From: Symbiodinium natans
Taxonomy: Eukaryota > Sar > Dinophyceae > Suessiales > Symbiodiniaceae
DNA: 64,000 nucleotides
Reading direction: 5' to 3'
Assembly (NCBI GenBank): GCA_905221605.1
Contig: CAJNDS010000521.1
Location: 1-64,000 of the forward strand
The notes under the pieces were generated by a model that ran no database searches, had not been told where the DNA came from, and saw only the letters and a program-made list of their open reading frames with translations. The position numbers were made by a program, and so were the translations under genes. Below, one piece after another: positions 33,866-44,000 of this stretch; position 1 is the first letter of the stretch, and each line of letters starts with the position of its first letter.

Positions 33866-34446
33866 CGTGAAACACTACACAAAGTGCTGAAAGCAGAGTT
33901 CTCTGCTGCACTCAGAGGTTCCGCCTAAGTGAGCGGCCTGTCAATGGTTGAGTTGAACAACGAAGTGCACACACGTTCCAAGGTGCACCGGTAGATCGCT
34001 GAGGTTCGTGCTGAAAGGCACATGACGACCCTGCATTTCCAAGCGGAAACTGGAAGTACGTAAGTCATGCCCAGAGCGATGCCACACATCGTCAGCAACC
34101 GCAAACTTGACGTCGTCAACTGTTCCTGTGGTCGCCACTCTACAAAGTACAACATCCACAACCGGCACATTGGTTACCATCACTGCCAGCCATTGGATCC
34201 TTGATTCTCTGTTCGTGTCTTCATCAAGACCCGCTGTTCCGGCATCACGTTTCATCCCAACTGCCAAATGTAAGGCACTATTGGAGTGGGTGGGTGGGCA
34301 GAAAAATTTTTCCCGACCCTCTCCACGAGGGTTGTGACTGAGAGGGCTGTGGCCTCTCTTCGTCTGAGCCGAAAAACTTTCTCATTCGGAGAATTCGAAA
34401 ATTTTTCTCCGGAAAATAAAGGTTTGTACTTGCAGCACGATTACCT

Positions 34447-34630
34447 TATTTTCCAAACAAAAATGTTTCAAACGTATGAAAACATTTCCTGGCTGAAAGT
34501 ACAGGACAATCCATCGATGCTATGCTCATTCATTGGTGTTCCATGCACAGCAATGCAAGGAAGGGGATTTGCCATGTCTGCTTCCATCCGAGATCTGTCC
34601 TCTGCAGGTGTGTGAGAAACGAAATCTCCC
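34447..34630 (-). repeat. Element 1 internal direct repeat (B1-like)
   Basis: Lies 48 bp beyond the stop of the RNase H frame. It lacks the 76-bp segment of the other copy. The 580 bp between the two copies (33866-34446) is the expected place of an A2 repeat. Confidence 0.75.
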
Positions 34631-34677
34631 TCTCTTGGTCGGGGAGAATGCAAGTCCCTTCCTTGGTCATGGGGGTT

Positions 34678-36772
34678 TCAGGCCCAGCGCCCGACGAGCG
34701 AGTTTACCAGCTTGGCCATTTCCGCGAGAAGCACCTGGTCTTGGAACCTGCAATTGTGTGGCAACCCTGTAAAGTCAAGGCGGCACGGGGCATCCGCCAC
34801 GTTGGATTTGCTCGGTACCCGAGCGTAGAACGGAATCATCTCAAGCTCCTGTTCCAACAATGCGCAAGCATTGCTCAAGAGGGTCAAAACCTCTGAATCG
34901 CTGGTCAGCTTGAGGAGCGTTATGCGCGCCGCTTCATTGTCTAAGTAGCACATCACGTGTTTCCCCCGGAGAAATTCTCGGGCTAGAATGAGGAGCAGGA
35001 GAACAGCTATGCTCTCGAGCTCGTTGATGACTTTAGACTTTCCCTGCAGGAGTTTCTCAGCAAGGTCATGCGGCAACACAATGCCAAACCAGCACAGGAT
35101 CTGCCCCTCCTGATTGAACTGCTCCCAGACCCATTTCGAGGCCTTGGAGTCCTTCTTGCGAGGCGTCCGTAAAAGCGTACACCGTCTCTGAGGTCTGGGC
35201 TCGCACCGTCCTCGGCGACGCTTCGGCTATGTAATGTCGTAGCCCCTGCAGTGCTGCGCAAAGGGAGGCTTGGTTTTGTCTCCTGACATATGCAGGGGCA
35301 TTGATGATGTCAGAGATTCTTCTCATGAAGCCCTTCGGCAAGCGCCCAGAGAGTTGGCCCGCCACAAAGCGCAGCCTTCCCCTCAGTCGATTCCAGGTCT
35401 TAGGGCTTGAGGCTCCTTGCTCCTGAAAAGCTGCCAGGTCTTCAATGAGACTTTTGGTCCGCTCTGCTGTATTCTGGATCCTAAATATCTGCTTGCTGCT
35501 GTCTGTAAGGTCAAATTCGACCCCCAAAGATCTGAAGACCTCCTGGAACGGCTGAGCCTTGTCTCCGTCTCTGTCAAACTCAAAGCCGAGCAAGTCTAGC
35601 AGAAAACATGCACTGGCCTCTCCGCTAGTGGCCAGCTGTCGTGTTGACAACAACGTGAAGTCATCGTAAAACGAGCTCCAAGGCAAGTGCCAAAACGTGT
35701 TTCCTTTGTGACAAATAGCCAAGCTGACCCTGATGAACGCATGGACCGCCGCCACGGCGCCGAATGGAAGGCAAAGAAGCCTGAAGAAGCGAACCTCCCC
35801 CGAACTGGGGTCCTTGACAGCCACGTAGGCCATGTTGAGTGCCTCTTCGGACAATGGCAGTTGCCTATATGCTGATTTCAGGTCAATGGTTTTCCCAAGC
35901 AGTCCTTGTCCTGCGTGCCTCAGGAACAAGATGGCCGAGGCTGCAATTGTCTCGATGTCATGCAACTCGATCTTCCCCATACTCCCAAATGCCTCGTTGA
36001 TGTGGCTCTGGGACAGGTCGTCAATCGGCCTGACCTTGTTCCCTTGCTGGATTGCAAAACGTTTGCTGATTACAGCTCCTTGTGGCAGGTCCTGTTCTCG
36101 GAAAGGTCCTTCCGACCAGCCTTTTGATACTTCATCGAGACTTTTCTGCCACAGTTCTTCCAGAAACTGAGATGAGTCCTCAACTTCCCTGATGACCTGG
36201 TGGTTGGTCTCCTGCGTCAGTTGGGACAGGTCCTTCAGGGAAAGGAATGCTGGACGAAAGTCGGTGGACCAGCCTGCCGGAAGGTCCAAATGCCCCACAA
36301 GATCAAAACCCTGTGCCAGGTCGTCTGCCACTGCCTTGTCGGCGTAGTGGGACGCTTCTAGCATCTTTTTGAAGAGCAGTATTCTCTTGTTACGGAGGCT
36401 GCTGCGGATGTGCTCGGGCAGCTTGGCTTTGAAGTCGTTTTCGGCTAGCTGCAGCTCCTGGGCTCGCTGGAGCCATCTTCGTGACTGCGCAGGTCGAGTC
36501 TCAATCACCTTGGCTGCGGGCTGTTTAGAGCACGCCAAAATTGCCTTCCTCAGGGCGGGTGGCACCCCGAGACACAGGTGTCGGGGGTGGCCGGCCAGTC
36601 GGGCTTTCGCCACAAATTCCTGTGGGTTCCACGGGACCTCCACCAGCACGTCCGTCGCAGAAGACAGTACGGGCGTCACTCTCAACGGGGCTCCTGGCGC
36701 CTTGAAACCCGGGATCTTGTCCGGTCCCAACCACTGTGTAGTCTGGAGAGTGCTACGGAGTTGGCCGGGCAC
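34678..36772 (-). pseudogene. Element 1 reverse transcriptase-RNase H
   Basis: Encodes the Pol of a YR retrotransposon. In the 568-codon frame ending at 35066, RT motif A is TIDLKSAYRQL (Asp 297), motif B CLPFGAVAAVHAF and motif C SSFYDDFTLLS (Asp 370-371). The connection follows (RSLGVEFDL, RLRGRLRFVAGQ), then the RNase H start VYAFTDAS. A single-base shift near 35159 throws the rest into another frame (34678-35079), where RNase H continues with VINELESIAVLLLLI, MCYLDNEAARITLL and VPSKSNVADAPCRL. The frame overlaps the end of the methyltransferase (stop at 36753) by about 20 bp, and a TAG lies just upstream of its first codon. Expression as Gag-Pol would therefore need a frameshift. Confidence 0.8.
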
Positions 36773-38199
36773 TGTCTATCTGATTCGTCGGCAGAATTCG
36801 GGGATGACCTGAAAAGATGCAGCCCTTTTGGTCTTTGCCTGTGTCGTTTGCGGGATCTCCCTCCAAGAGATTCAGACCATCCCGACAACCCTTCTGTGTC
36901 AGATGCTGCAACAGCAGGGAAACAAAGTGCTTACAAAACTGGTGTGGATACGCGGTCTCAAGCTTTGTTGCGAGAACTCCCTCTTGCACTTCCCAGGGCA
37001 GGTGCTCGTGGGATCCATCACACGTGACAGCCAGGCCTGTGATGAGATCGTTGTTGCACAGCAAGGCCGTCCGCTTTAATCTCGAACCTCCCATCATGCA
37101 AAAGTCGCACTGGACCACGATCGCCTGTTCACTCCTCAGGATGTGTTCAATGGCGCTGCAATGCCAGAAGAAACTGCGATAGGGGTTCTCTATGATTACC
37201 ACAATGCCATTTTCGCAGCAAAAGTCCCAGATTCGGGCCGTGAGCCGGTAAAGCTCGTTAGCCTTTGCCACCCTTTCTGCATCACTTGGGCCAAGGCCTG
37301 GAAGCCCTTCCGGGCACTCCACTGACCGCAAAGGACGCGGCTCGTCCTCCCACGGAAGGGATTTCCCTGGCCCTGCTGGATGTGCCGCAGGGCGGCGCCA
37401 GCCATACGGCGGCCAGTCCTGGAGAACCCAGCCATTTCCACAGCAGACCTTGGTGCGACAGCAGGAGCAAGTCCAGCTGTATTATCTTGCCCTTGCGCCT
37501 TGGCACGCGGACGTTGTCTACTCCGACCGACCGCTTGAGGCCGGCTGAAGCAGCCGCCGAGGTAATCCCGGCTGACCCCGCGAAAATTTCCAAAACCCAA
37601 CACTCCTGTATGGTCTGGGGCGCAGTACATTGCACTTGTCCAGACCTCTGGACGCCAGGATGACTCGCCTGAGGTGAAAATGCGGAAGCCTCAGCGGGAG
37701 GCTTGGCCAATTCCTGGCGACGCGTGGGGATCTTGCTCGGGTGCAGGTATTTCAGCGACCCTTGCTCTACCTGTGTCGACACAGCATCATAGACCGAAAA
37801 GGCGGGCTCCAAGTCATGCTCAATCGAGAGTCCGCCCAGCCTTTGAGCCTGCAATTCCAGGCGCTGGGCTCTCTCAGCTCCTGGCAGCTTACGTAGAACT
37901 GAGTCCGGCTGCTGTTCCACGGTGGCCTTCAAGTTTGCCAAACTCATGGTCTGGCACTCGAACAGGAGCCTCTTGACGACCGTCATCTGTGCAAGAGTGG
38001 GGTTGTTCTGCCCCAGACTCGTACATAGAGTGGAGACCTCCCTATCTGTGAGAGGTTGACCCGGTTGAGTGGCGGCATAGGCTGCCATGGACACCGTCTT
38101 GACCCCTCCAGCTATGAATTTGTCCAAGAGTTGCTGCTCCATCCCGATCTTGCGAGCATGTTGCTCGAAGAAAGGCTGACTATCCGCTGCGTTTGCCAT
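36753..38199 (-). pseudogene. Element 1 Gag fused to cytosine-methyltransferase-like domain
   Basis: Start ATG at 38199 (MANAADSQPF). The first 165 residues are Gag-like, matching the Gag of element 2 in PGAERAQRLELQAQRLGGL (element 2: PEAERDRRLQHLRGRLPG) and in YLHPSKIPTRR (element 2: YLSPDRCVSR). Without a stop it runs into a C5-methyltransferase-like fold: motif I VLEIFAGSAGIT, then LAPPCGTSSRAREI with the Pro-Cys of motif IV. A one-base shift at about 37331-37360 moves the rest to another frame, which carries IIENPYRSFFW (motif VI ENP), GSRLKRTALL (motif VIII-like) and ETAYPHQFC (motif X-like). Retroelement-borne cytosine methyltransferases are known from dinoflagellates. Unlike element 2, there is no oxygenase domain or CCCH zinc finger. 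Confidence 0.75.
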
Positions 38200-38306
38200 G
38201 TTTAGGGAGTGGGGCCAAAACTGCAAATTGCAAAAGAGAGAGCTGGTACAAAGGGATTGTGTTGCACACGCACACAAACCGGCCAACAACAGTGTCACCC
38301 CTCTCT

Positions 38307-39002
38307 TTACTCCTGAAAACAACGGCTGCACTGTAGCCACTTCGCTGAGGGCTTCTCCATTTCTACAAAATTAACGCTGATCCACTTGCCACATTTCAAC
38401 GTCGTCTGACCTACTTTGTACAGATGTAACATGGTAGACTTCTTGTTCTGGATCGCACTCCAACCCTCCGGCAGGCTCAGGGTCGCAGCTGGTTCCTCCT
38501 TTTCTTCCGATGAGGCTCCATCAGAGGTTTCCTCGGAGGACCCTTCTGCTGATGTGGTGGGCGAGATCTCTGCCTCCCCGTTGTCATCTGCATCTTGTGT
38601 GTCATCCTTGTCGAACAACGTTTCGCAAAGCCCAGAGGTCACGGTAGCCAGCTTGTCTAATTCCTCACTTTCTTTCGAGGGGGATTCTTCTCCTTCTGCT
38701 ACCAACGGCGCGGATGCTTCCAAGACGGGCATGGCACTTGGTGACTCAAAAACCTTCCCTTGCGAGGGGCAAAGCGGTCCAACCCCCAGTAAATCGTCCT
38801 GAAAGCCTTCCGCTGGAGCTGGCAAAGGCTCATGCGTGCTTTCGGAGTTCGCAGGCAGCCCATCTAAGCTGCCTACCTTGCTGATCGGCAACCAGGACCC
38901 GAGGTCAACAGATGCACCTGCCTCTGATCCTTGGGCTCGGGCAAAGTATCCACTTCGAGTAGCGTCCGGGCAAAACGAGCCCTCCCGTACCTGCTTCAGC
39001 AT
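38307..39002 (-). pseudogene. Element 1 YR, C-terminal tail (severed)
   Basis: This 231-codon frame is the downstream end of the tyrosine recombinase that begins at 62866-64000. Its first residues, LKQVREGSFCPDATRSG, align with LDAIRQLEFSPDAARG, which follows the catalytic Tyr in the YR of element 2. It directly continues GPLRQLEE at the break in the 62866 frame. The middle is acidic and serine-rich, and the end (WSAIQNKKSTMLHLYKVGQ then KWLQCSRCF) matches the end of the element 2 YR (WVKHSRSGVLHHAYGDN then CRTCKRN). It ends 108 bp upstream of Gag. The ATG at 39002 is fortuitous. Confidence 0.75.
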
Positions 39003-39212
39003 TTACCGCTTGTTCCAAATTGGGTTTGAACCCAAAAGCCAAAAGCCTAACATGGAGACTCGCAAGACACAAAGCAGGCGCTGCATGCCACTCACATTTT
39101 TTCATCAGTGGGCGAATCATTAATCACATCCTGTCACGTGCCGGTGCACACAACGCGGTGCACATACATTGCACATGCGTCTCACCATACCCTAGCGAAC
39201 CTCAAGCCCCCT
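39003..39212 (-). repeat. Element 2 repeat B2 (terminal)
   Basis: Identical over 210 bp to 39513-39722 (constant offset of 510). Confidence 0.95.
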
Positions 39213-39324
39213 TTGAGGACGAGGCAACTGTACATGCAACACTAATGGAAGTGCCGATGGCACACAGGGAGTTGCAGCCGCTTCAGCGGGCCCTGTTTGT
39301 CATGCCCTGGGTGGGCCGGGCGGG

Positions 39325-39514
39325 TCAAAATTTTTCACTGAGCTGTGGAGCCAGCGCTGCACCCACAGAGCTCCAGCAAACGCATTTGCAAATTGTCGTT
39401 CGCAATACCAGGCATGTTTTGGGTTACAAAACCAAGAACAAACGGCACACCGTTTTTCTTAGAGACATTTGGAAGCAATCGATAAAACACCATTCGCTCG
39501 CGAACAGTAAGCTT
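39325..39514 (-). repeat. Element 2 repeat A2 (internal)
   Basis: Identical to 62661-62865 except for 15 bases missing after ACCAGGCATG. Abuts B1 at GTAAGCTT. Confidence 0.95.
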
Positions 39515-39722
39515 ACCGCTTGTTCCAAATTGGGTTTGAACCCAAAAGCCAAAAGCCTAACATGGAGACTCGCAAGACACAAAGCAGGCGCTGCATGCCA
39601 CTCACATTTTTTCATCAGTGGGCGAATCATTAATCACATCCTGTCACGTGCCGGTGCACACAACGCGGTGCACATACATTGCACATGCGTCTCACCATAC
39701 CCTAGCGAACCTCAAGCCCCCT
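39513..39722 (-). repeat. Element 2 repeat B1 (internal)
   Basis: Partner of B2. It directly follows the end of the RNase H frame that resumes after the LINE (39834 down to about 39722). Confidence 0.95.
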
Positions 39723-39818
39723 GATTAGCCGACAGTCCAAGGCAGATGGCATCCAGGTGCTCCGACACGTCGGAACACGGGACACTGATGCCACCCCACA
39801 GCAAGTGCTGGGACACCA

Positions 39819-39834
39819 GCCTTGACGGGTGATC
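39819..39834. repeat. LINE target-site duplication, 3' copy
   Basis: GCCTTGACGGGTGATC, matching GCTTTGACGAGTGATC at 54706-54721 in 14 of 16 bases. It adjoins the poly(A). On the minus strand it resumes the RNase H frame as DHPSRLVSQHLLWGG. Confidence 0.85.
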
Positions 39835-40290
39835 TTTTTTTTTTCATTCATTCGCATCAACTGTGGCAGTTGTCATGCGGGCGAGTGTGAGCTAGTCACC
39901 CCTCTCTGCTGGAGGGTTCGCCGGTGTGAGGCAGATAAACCCTGCTGTGCCCCGTGGAGCCCGACAGCAAAGTTGTACAATCCTAGAGAGATAAAAACTG
40001 CCTTTGGCAGCCGCAAAGCTGTGCTCCTCAGAGCCCGACAGCTGAGGTGTCACAGCTGGGAACTAACAAGTGAAGCTAACAATCAAAATAACTGTACAGG
40101 AGACATCATGAGGGCCAGCTTGTCTACAGTCTATGTCTACTCCTTGTCAGAGTGTCGACTCACAAGGCGAGGAGACCTCAGGCCTTGTTGTACTGAGTGT
40201 AGAGAGTTGGCCTCTCATGTTTGAGAGCTAGAGAATCATGAATGTTCTGTGTACACCAGTGGGGAGTGGAGGCCACTTTCCCAAGTAGAG

Positions 40291-41065
40291 TCACACATGG
40301 CTATTGATGCGGTATGCAAGCAAGTAGCAGTTTGTAAGAATGGCCTGTCGTGTGGCATCTGTCCCTGGCGTGGCGGCCTGGCCGTCGTCATGTACGAGGT
40401 GGCAGGACCAAATATCCTCAGTGTCACCAGGAAAGTAGAATGCCTGATAGTGCCCGGCCGTTACCACCTTGCCTATATGCATGACCCCTCCGCATAGCTT
40501 GTACGGGGTGTTGACAACGTCACCGGCATGTCCAGTGAAGGTGGGAACAGTGAGATGTTTGTGCATTTCAATCCTCTGCCGCGTTTTCCTAATACCTCCG
40601 ACTGATTGGACAAATCGTCCGATCTGGAGGATGAGAAGTTCGGGGGGTCTAGTTAAGGCATGTGGCGGGTCTTGTGTATGCCAAGCTGTTACAGCATCCT
40701 GTATTCTGAAGGGGTGTTGGACCACCAGTCTTATGTGTGGACAGTTGAACTGCTCATCCAGGATTTCATATACCCCTGCTTGTGGGCGTCTAGCTTCCCA
40801 TCCCCCCTTGAGTGCCACGCAGTCCGTTCGGTTGCAAAGGTGCTGCAGAAACTCAGCCGCGTCATGCTGTCGCGTGGGCTTCTGCCATCCTGGCCATATG
40901 AAGTTCCATGCCGGGTGTCTGGCAATATTCAGGTGCTGGTTGGATCTTGAGGCCTGTACGATGGCCCCATTGACTTCACCCAGACCTGATATAAAAGCAT
41001 CATGGGACCGAGCATAGTGCAGCATGTGAATCACTGCGTTGGCGTAGCAAAGGTTATGTGGATTA
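40291..41065 (-). other. USP-type deubiquitinase domain of the LINE
   Basis: C-terminal 260 residues of the polyprotein. The Cys box is NPHNLCYANAVIHML (catalytic Cys in LCY), the middle box RQHDAAEFLQHL corresponds to Q-x-D-A-x-E-F, and the His box is VVTAGHYQAFYFPG. These are followed by WSCHLVHDDGQA (the usual D-D after W) and CYLLAYRINS (the terminal Y-x-L-x-Y-R of C19 peptidases). All catalytic positions are present and the domain is short, at the small end for USPs. By family knowledge it would cleave ubiquitin or a related modifier; in a LINE this could stabilise its proteins (inference). Hairpin cores at 41421 and 40266 flank it. Confidence 0.8.
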
Positions 41066-44000
41066 GTTAGTGCGAGTGATCTAGCATGAGGCTCATTGGT
41101 TATACGATCGCGGGTGCGCCATGCCAATAAAGAGCCCTCCACTTTTGTCCCCGCGCCCGCAGTCCCATGTTTCCCCCTTGACGGGATGCCTACTTGACCC
41201 TGTTTCGGTGTACTCTTCACTGGTTGTTCAGTGGTCGCACTCACCGAATGCCCCAAAGCCCTATCCATGCTGCCTTTGTCCCTGTTCTTAGTGCAAGCCG
41301 GATCATTCAGAGTGCTACGGGGTTTTTTCGCTGACATGGCATGGACGGGGGCTGAAAAGAAATTGCGGACGCCTGTCTGCAGTTGCTCCTTCTCAGTCTC
41401 TTTTTGACTGAGCATGGGGCGCGGAGTCCGCTTTCCCCCGAATTTCTCTTGCTTGCTTTTTAGATCTGCAGTCTCTCGAGCTCCTTGGTGAGCGTCGTCT
41501 TGCCCACTCGCTCCCGTCTCAAGCGTAGACCGATCAGCTTGCCCGCGCAGTTGTTTGCCAAGAGGTCCAGGTCGTGGTAAACGGCTGCCGCCTGTTGATG
41601 GACGGTGAGTGTCAGGACCATGGTGATCACTTCCGCCTGCAGGTCCGGCTTCAGTGGTCGTAGGCTTTGGAACCGGTGCACCGTGTTGTCCTTGGCGGTG
41701 TTTGTGATGAGCTGGTTGACTGCCTTTTTTGCGTCCTCGTGAGTGAGGTTGTCCCGACTTGATGGTAGCGCCTTTTTCTGTACCGGGTTCCACTCGTTGT
41801 AGATCCACTGGAGCGGAGACCGCGTTGCCCATCCTGCTGTTTCTGCTACCTGTAGTACCTTGGCGTCGGACTCGATTTTCTCGAGGCGTGCTTTCCATTC
41901 CATGAGTAGTACTCCCCATAGCGTGGCCCTCAGCGAGGTGTTGACCGTGCCTTCCTCGAACTTTGTGTTCCATGTTGCGCTGGCCTGGATCAACATGGAG
42001 ACAATGCCGTGGTTCGTCGTGTCCAGGAAGAACACGTAGCTCCGGTCTGCCTCCAAGATCGTCAGTTGGTGCTCGTGTCTGAGTGCTGTTTTGACCAAGG
42101 TTTTCAAGGCCGTTCTCACCGTCTCCTCGTCCAGCGACTCCAGGTCCATCATCAACTCGTCTTCTGCTTCCTGATCCCGATCCCGTTTTGCCTTGGGAGC
42201 TGCCTTGCCTGCGCCCTTGCCCATGCCCTTTCGATACTTTTGCGGCGTCCCTTGCGGCAGTCTGTGTCTGACGGACGCTTGTCTCTGTGGTGTAGGCGTC
42301 GTCGCCAGTGGTGAGCTGAGGCCCCACACTGCCGCCATCTGTTGCTCCGGCGTGGTCTCCCCTGACGTGGAGGTCATGGTACAGGCAGAGCTGCAGCAAA
42401 GGGAGGCACTTTCGTCTGTGTTCTCGAGCAGACTTTGGGAAGTGGACATTGCACCAGCAGCAAGGTCGCACAACGTGTGCTTGTAGCAGTGTTTCGGATT
42501 GAGCTAGACTCTGGACAAGCTGTTTCTGAGAGTCATGCCGCTGCGCCATGTGTCGTCGCCAGTGTTGGATGTCTTGCACCTGTTCACCGCATAGGAGACA
42601 TCGTGTCTTGGCAAGCATGGACATGTGCTGTATGTGCAATTGCATCTCATCTTGAGTAGGTGATTTGAGGTAAATCGCAACGTCCATCCCTGGGTGTGGT
42701 ACAGGCCATACTGCAGGGAGCTGGGTCTCAGGTGAAGCGGAGGCCGCCTGTCTGCTGGTCCTTGCAAGTATCAGCTGAAAAAGAACTGGGCATTGAGAGC
42801 AATGCCGATCTGATCCGTGCACCATTCTGTCACACCACTCACATGTATGGTCCCTTTTGAAGAGGTGCTTGAAGGCCTGGCATGAAGTGTGTATGTCTGA
42901 GGTGATATGCCGTGCAAGATTCGTATGCACTCTCTGGATATGCGTTTTAATCATGCCGGCATCAGCGATCCAGCGGCCACAGAAACCGCAGTGCTGTTTG
43001 AGGTAGGTTTTGTGTAATGCTGCTTGGGTGCATATTCCCTCATGACTGTGAAGCAATGCCAGTGTCACTTCGTTTTGCAGGAGCGTGCTCTCCTCAGTCG
43101 TGTTGTTCCGTGGTTCGTGTTGCCGCTCTTTAGGGTCAAGAGGGGTATGTGGGGTGTCGATCTTGTGTGGAACAGGCTCTGTTTCTTTAACAGTCTTCGT
43201 ATCCTGCTGGCTATTGTTGTTCGAGTCGCTGAGCTGTTTGGTGTGCCAACCGCATACATTTTGCATGATGTGCCCTTTTAATGCACCCCAGTCATACAGC
43301 TTCAGAAGACAGTGTTTGCATTGTGGCATGCCCGCAACAGAATGTTGTTCGGGTTTGTAGTCAATACTGAGTTTGTTGGCTTGAATCTGTCCGTGTCTGA
43401 GCGCCTGGTGTTGCCTAAGGGCTTTTTGGGTCGGGTAGTATAGGCCACATATGGAGCAGGGATGTTGGCTAGAGCTGGAGAGTTCCACCAGCGTCACAGT
43501 GCGTTGTTCCACCGCATGGCTGGCAAGTTGTTTGTGTAGCATTTGCCAATACTCAAAGGTCTTAGTTTCGCACGTGGCAGGATCTCCTCGTCCTTGTTGC
43601 ATAGCATCAAGTTTGCGCGCAATGCGTTCCGTCAGCATGTGTACAGGATCCTTCAGGTTGTAGGTTTCTCTCAGCGTCTGATTACTCACCTTGGTGAGGT
43701 GAGCTGGCATGCCTGTGACCGCTCTGAGTTGGCGGTGAAACCACGCCCTCAGCTTAGTTATCATTTGGCCAGAGAAGGGAGTAGTCAGCAGACCATAAAG
43801 CGCACTGTTTACCACGCAAGCCTGCCAAACCCGTACTCTGTGGTGCCTGGACAATCCCTTGCGTGATCTGATGCTTTTGCGAAGTTGCGTAACTTTCGCC
43901 TCAGCTTCAGCAAGCCTAAAGTCAAGTGTATGGCCGGTGCCCTCTTTCAGTGTGAGCTTGGTGCCAAGGTAAGTGATGGATTCACACATCGGTATAAGAT

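Noticed and set aside
40505-40522. GGTGTTGACAACGTCACC, a palindrome inside the USP region
   Set aside because: Not counted in the hairpin family because the core does not fit GYGG-ARN-CCRC; it may be a decayed member.
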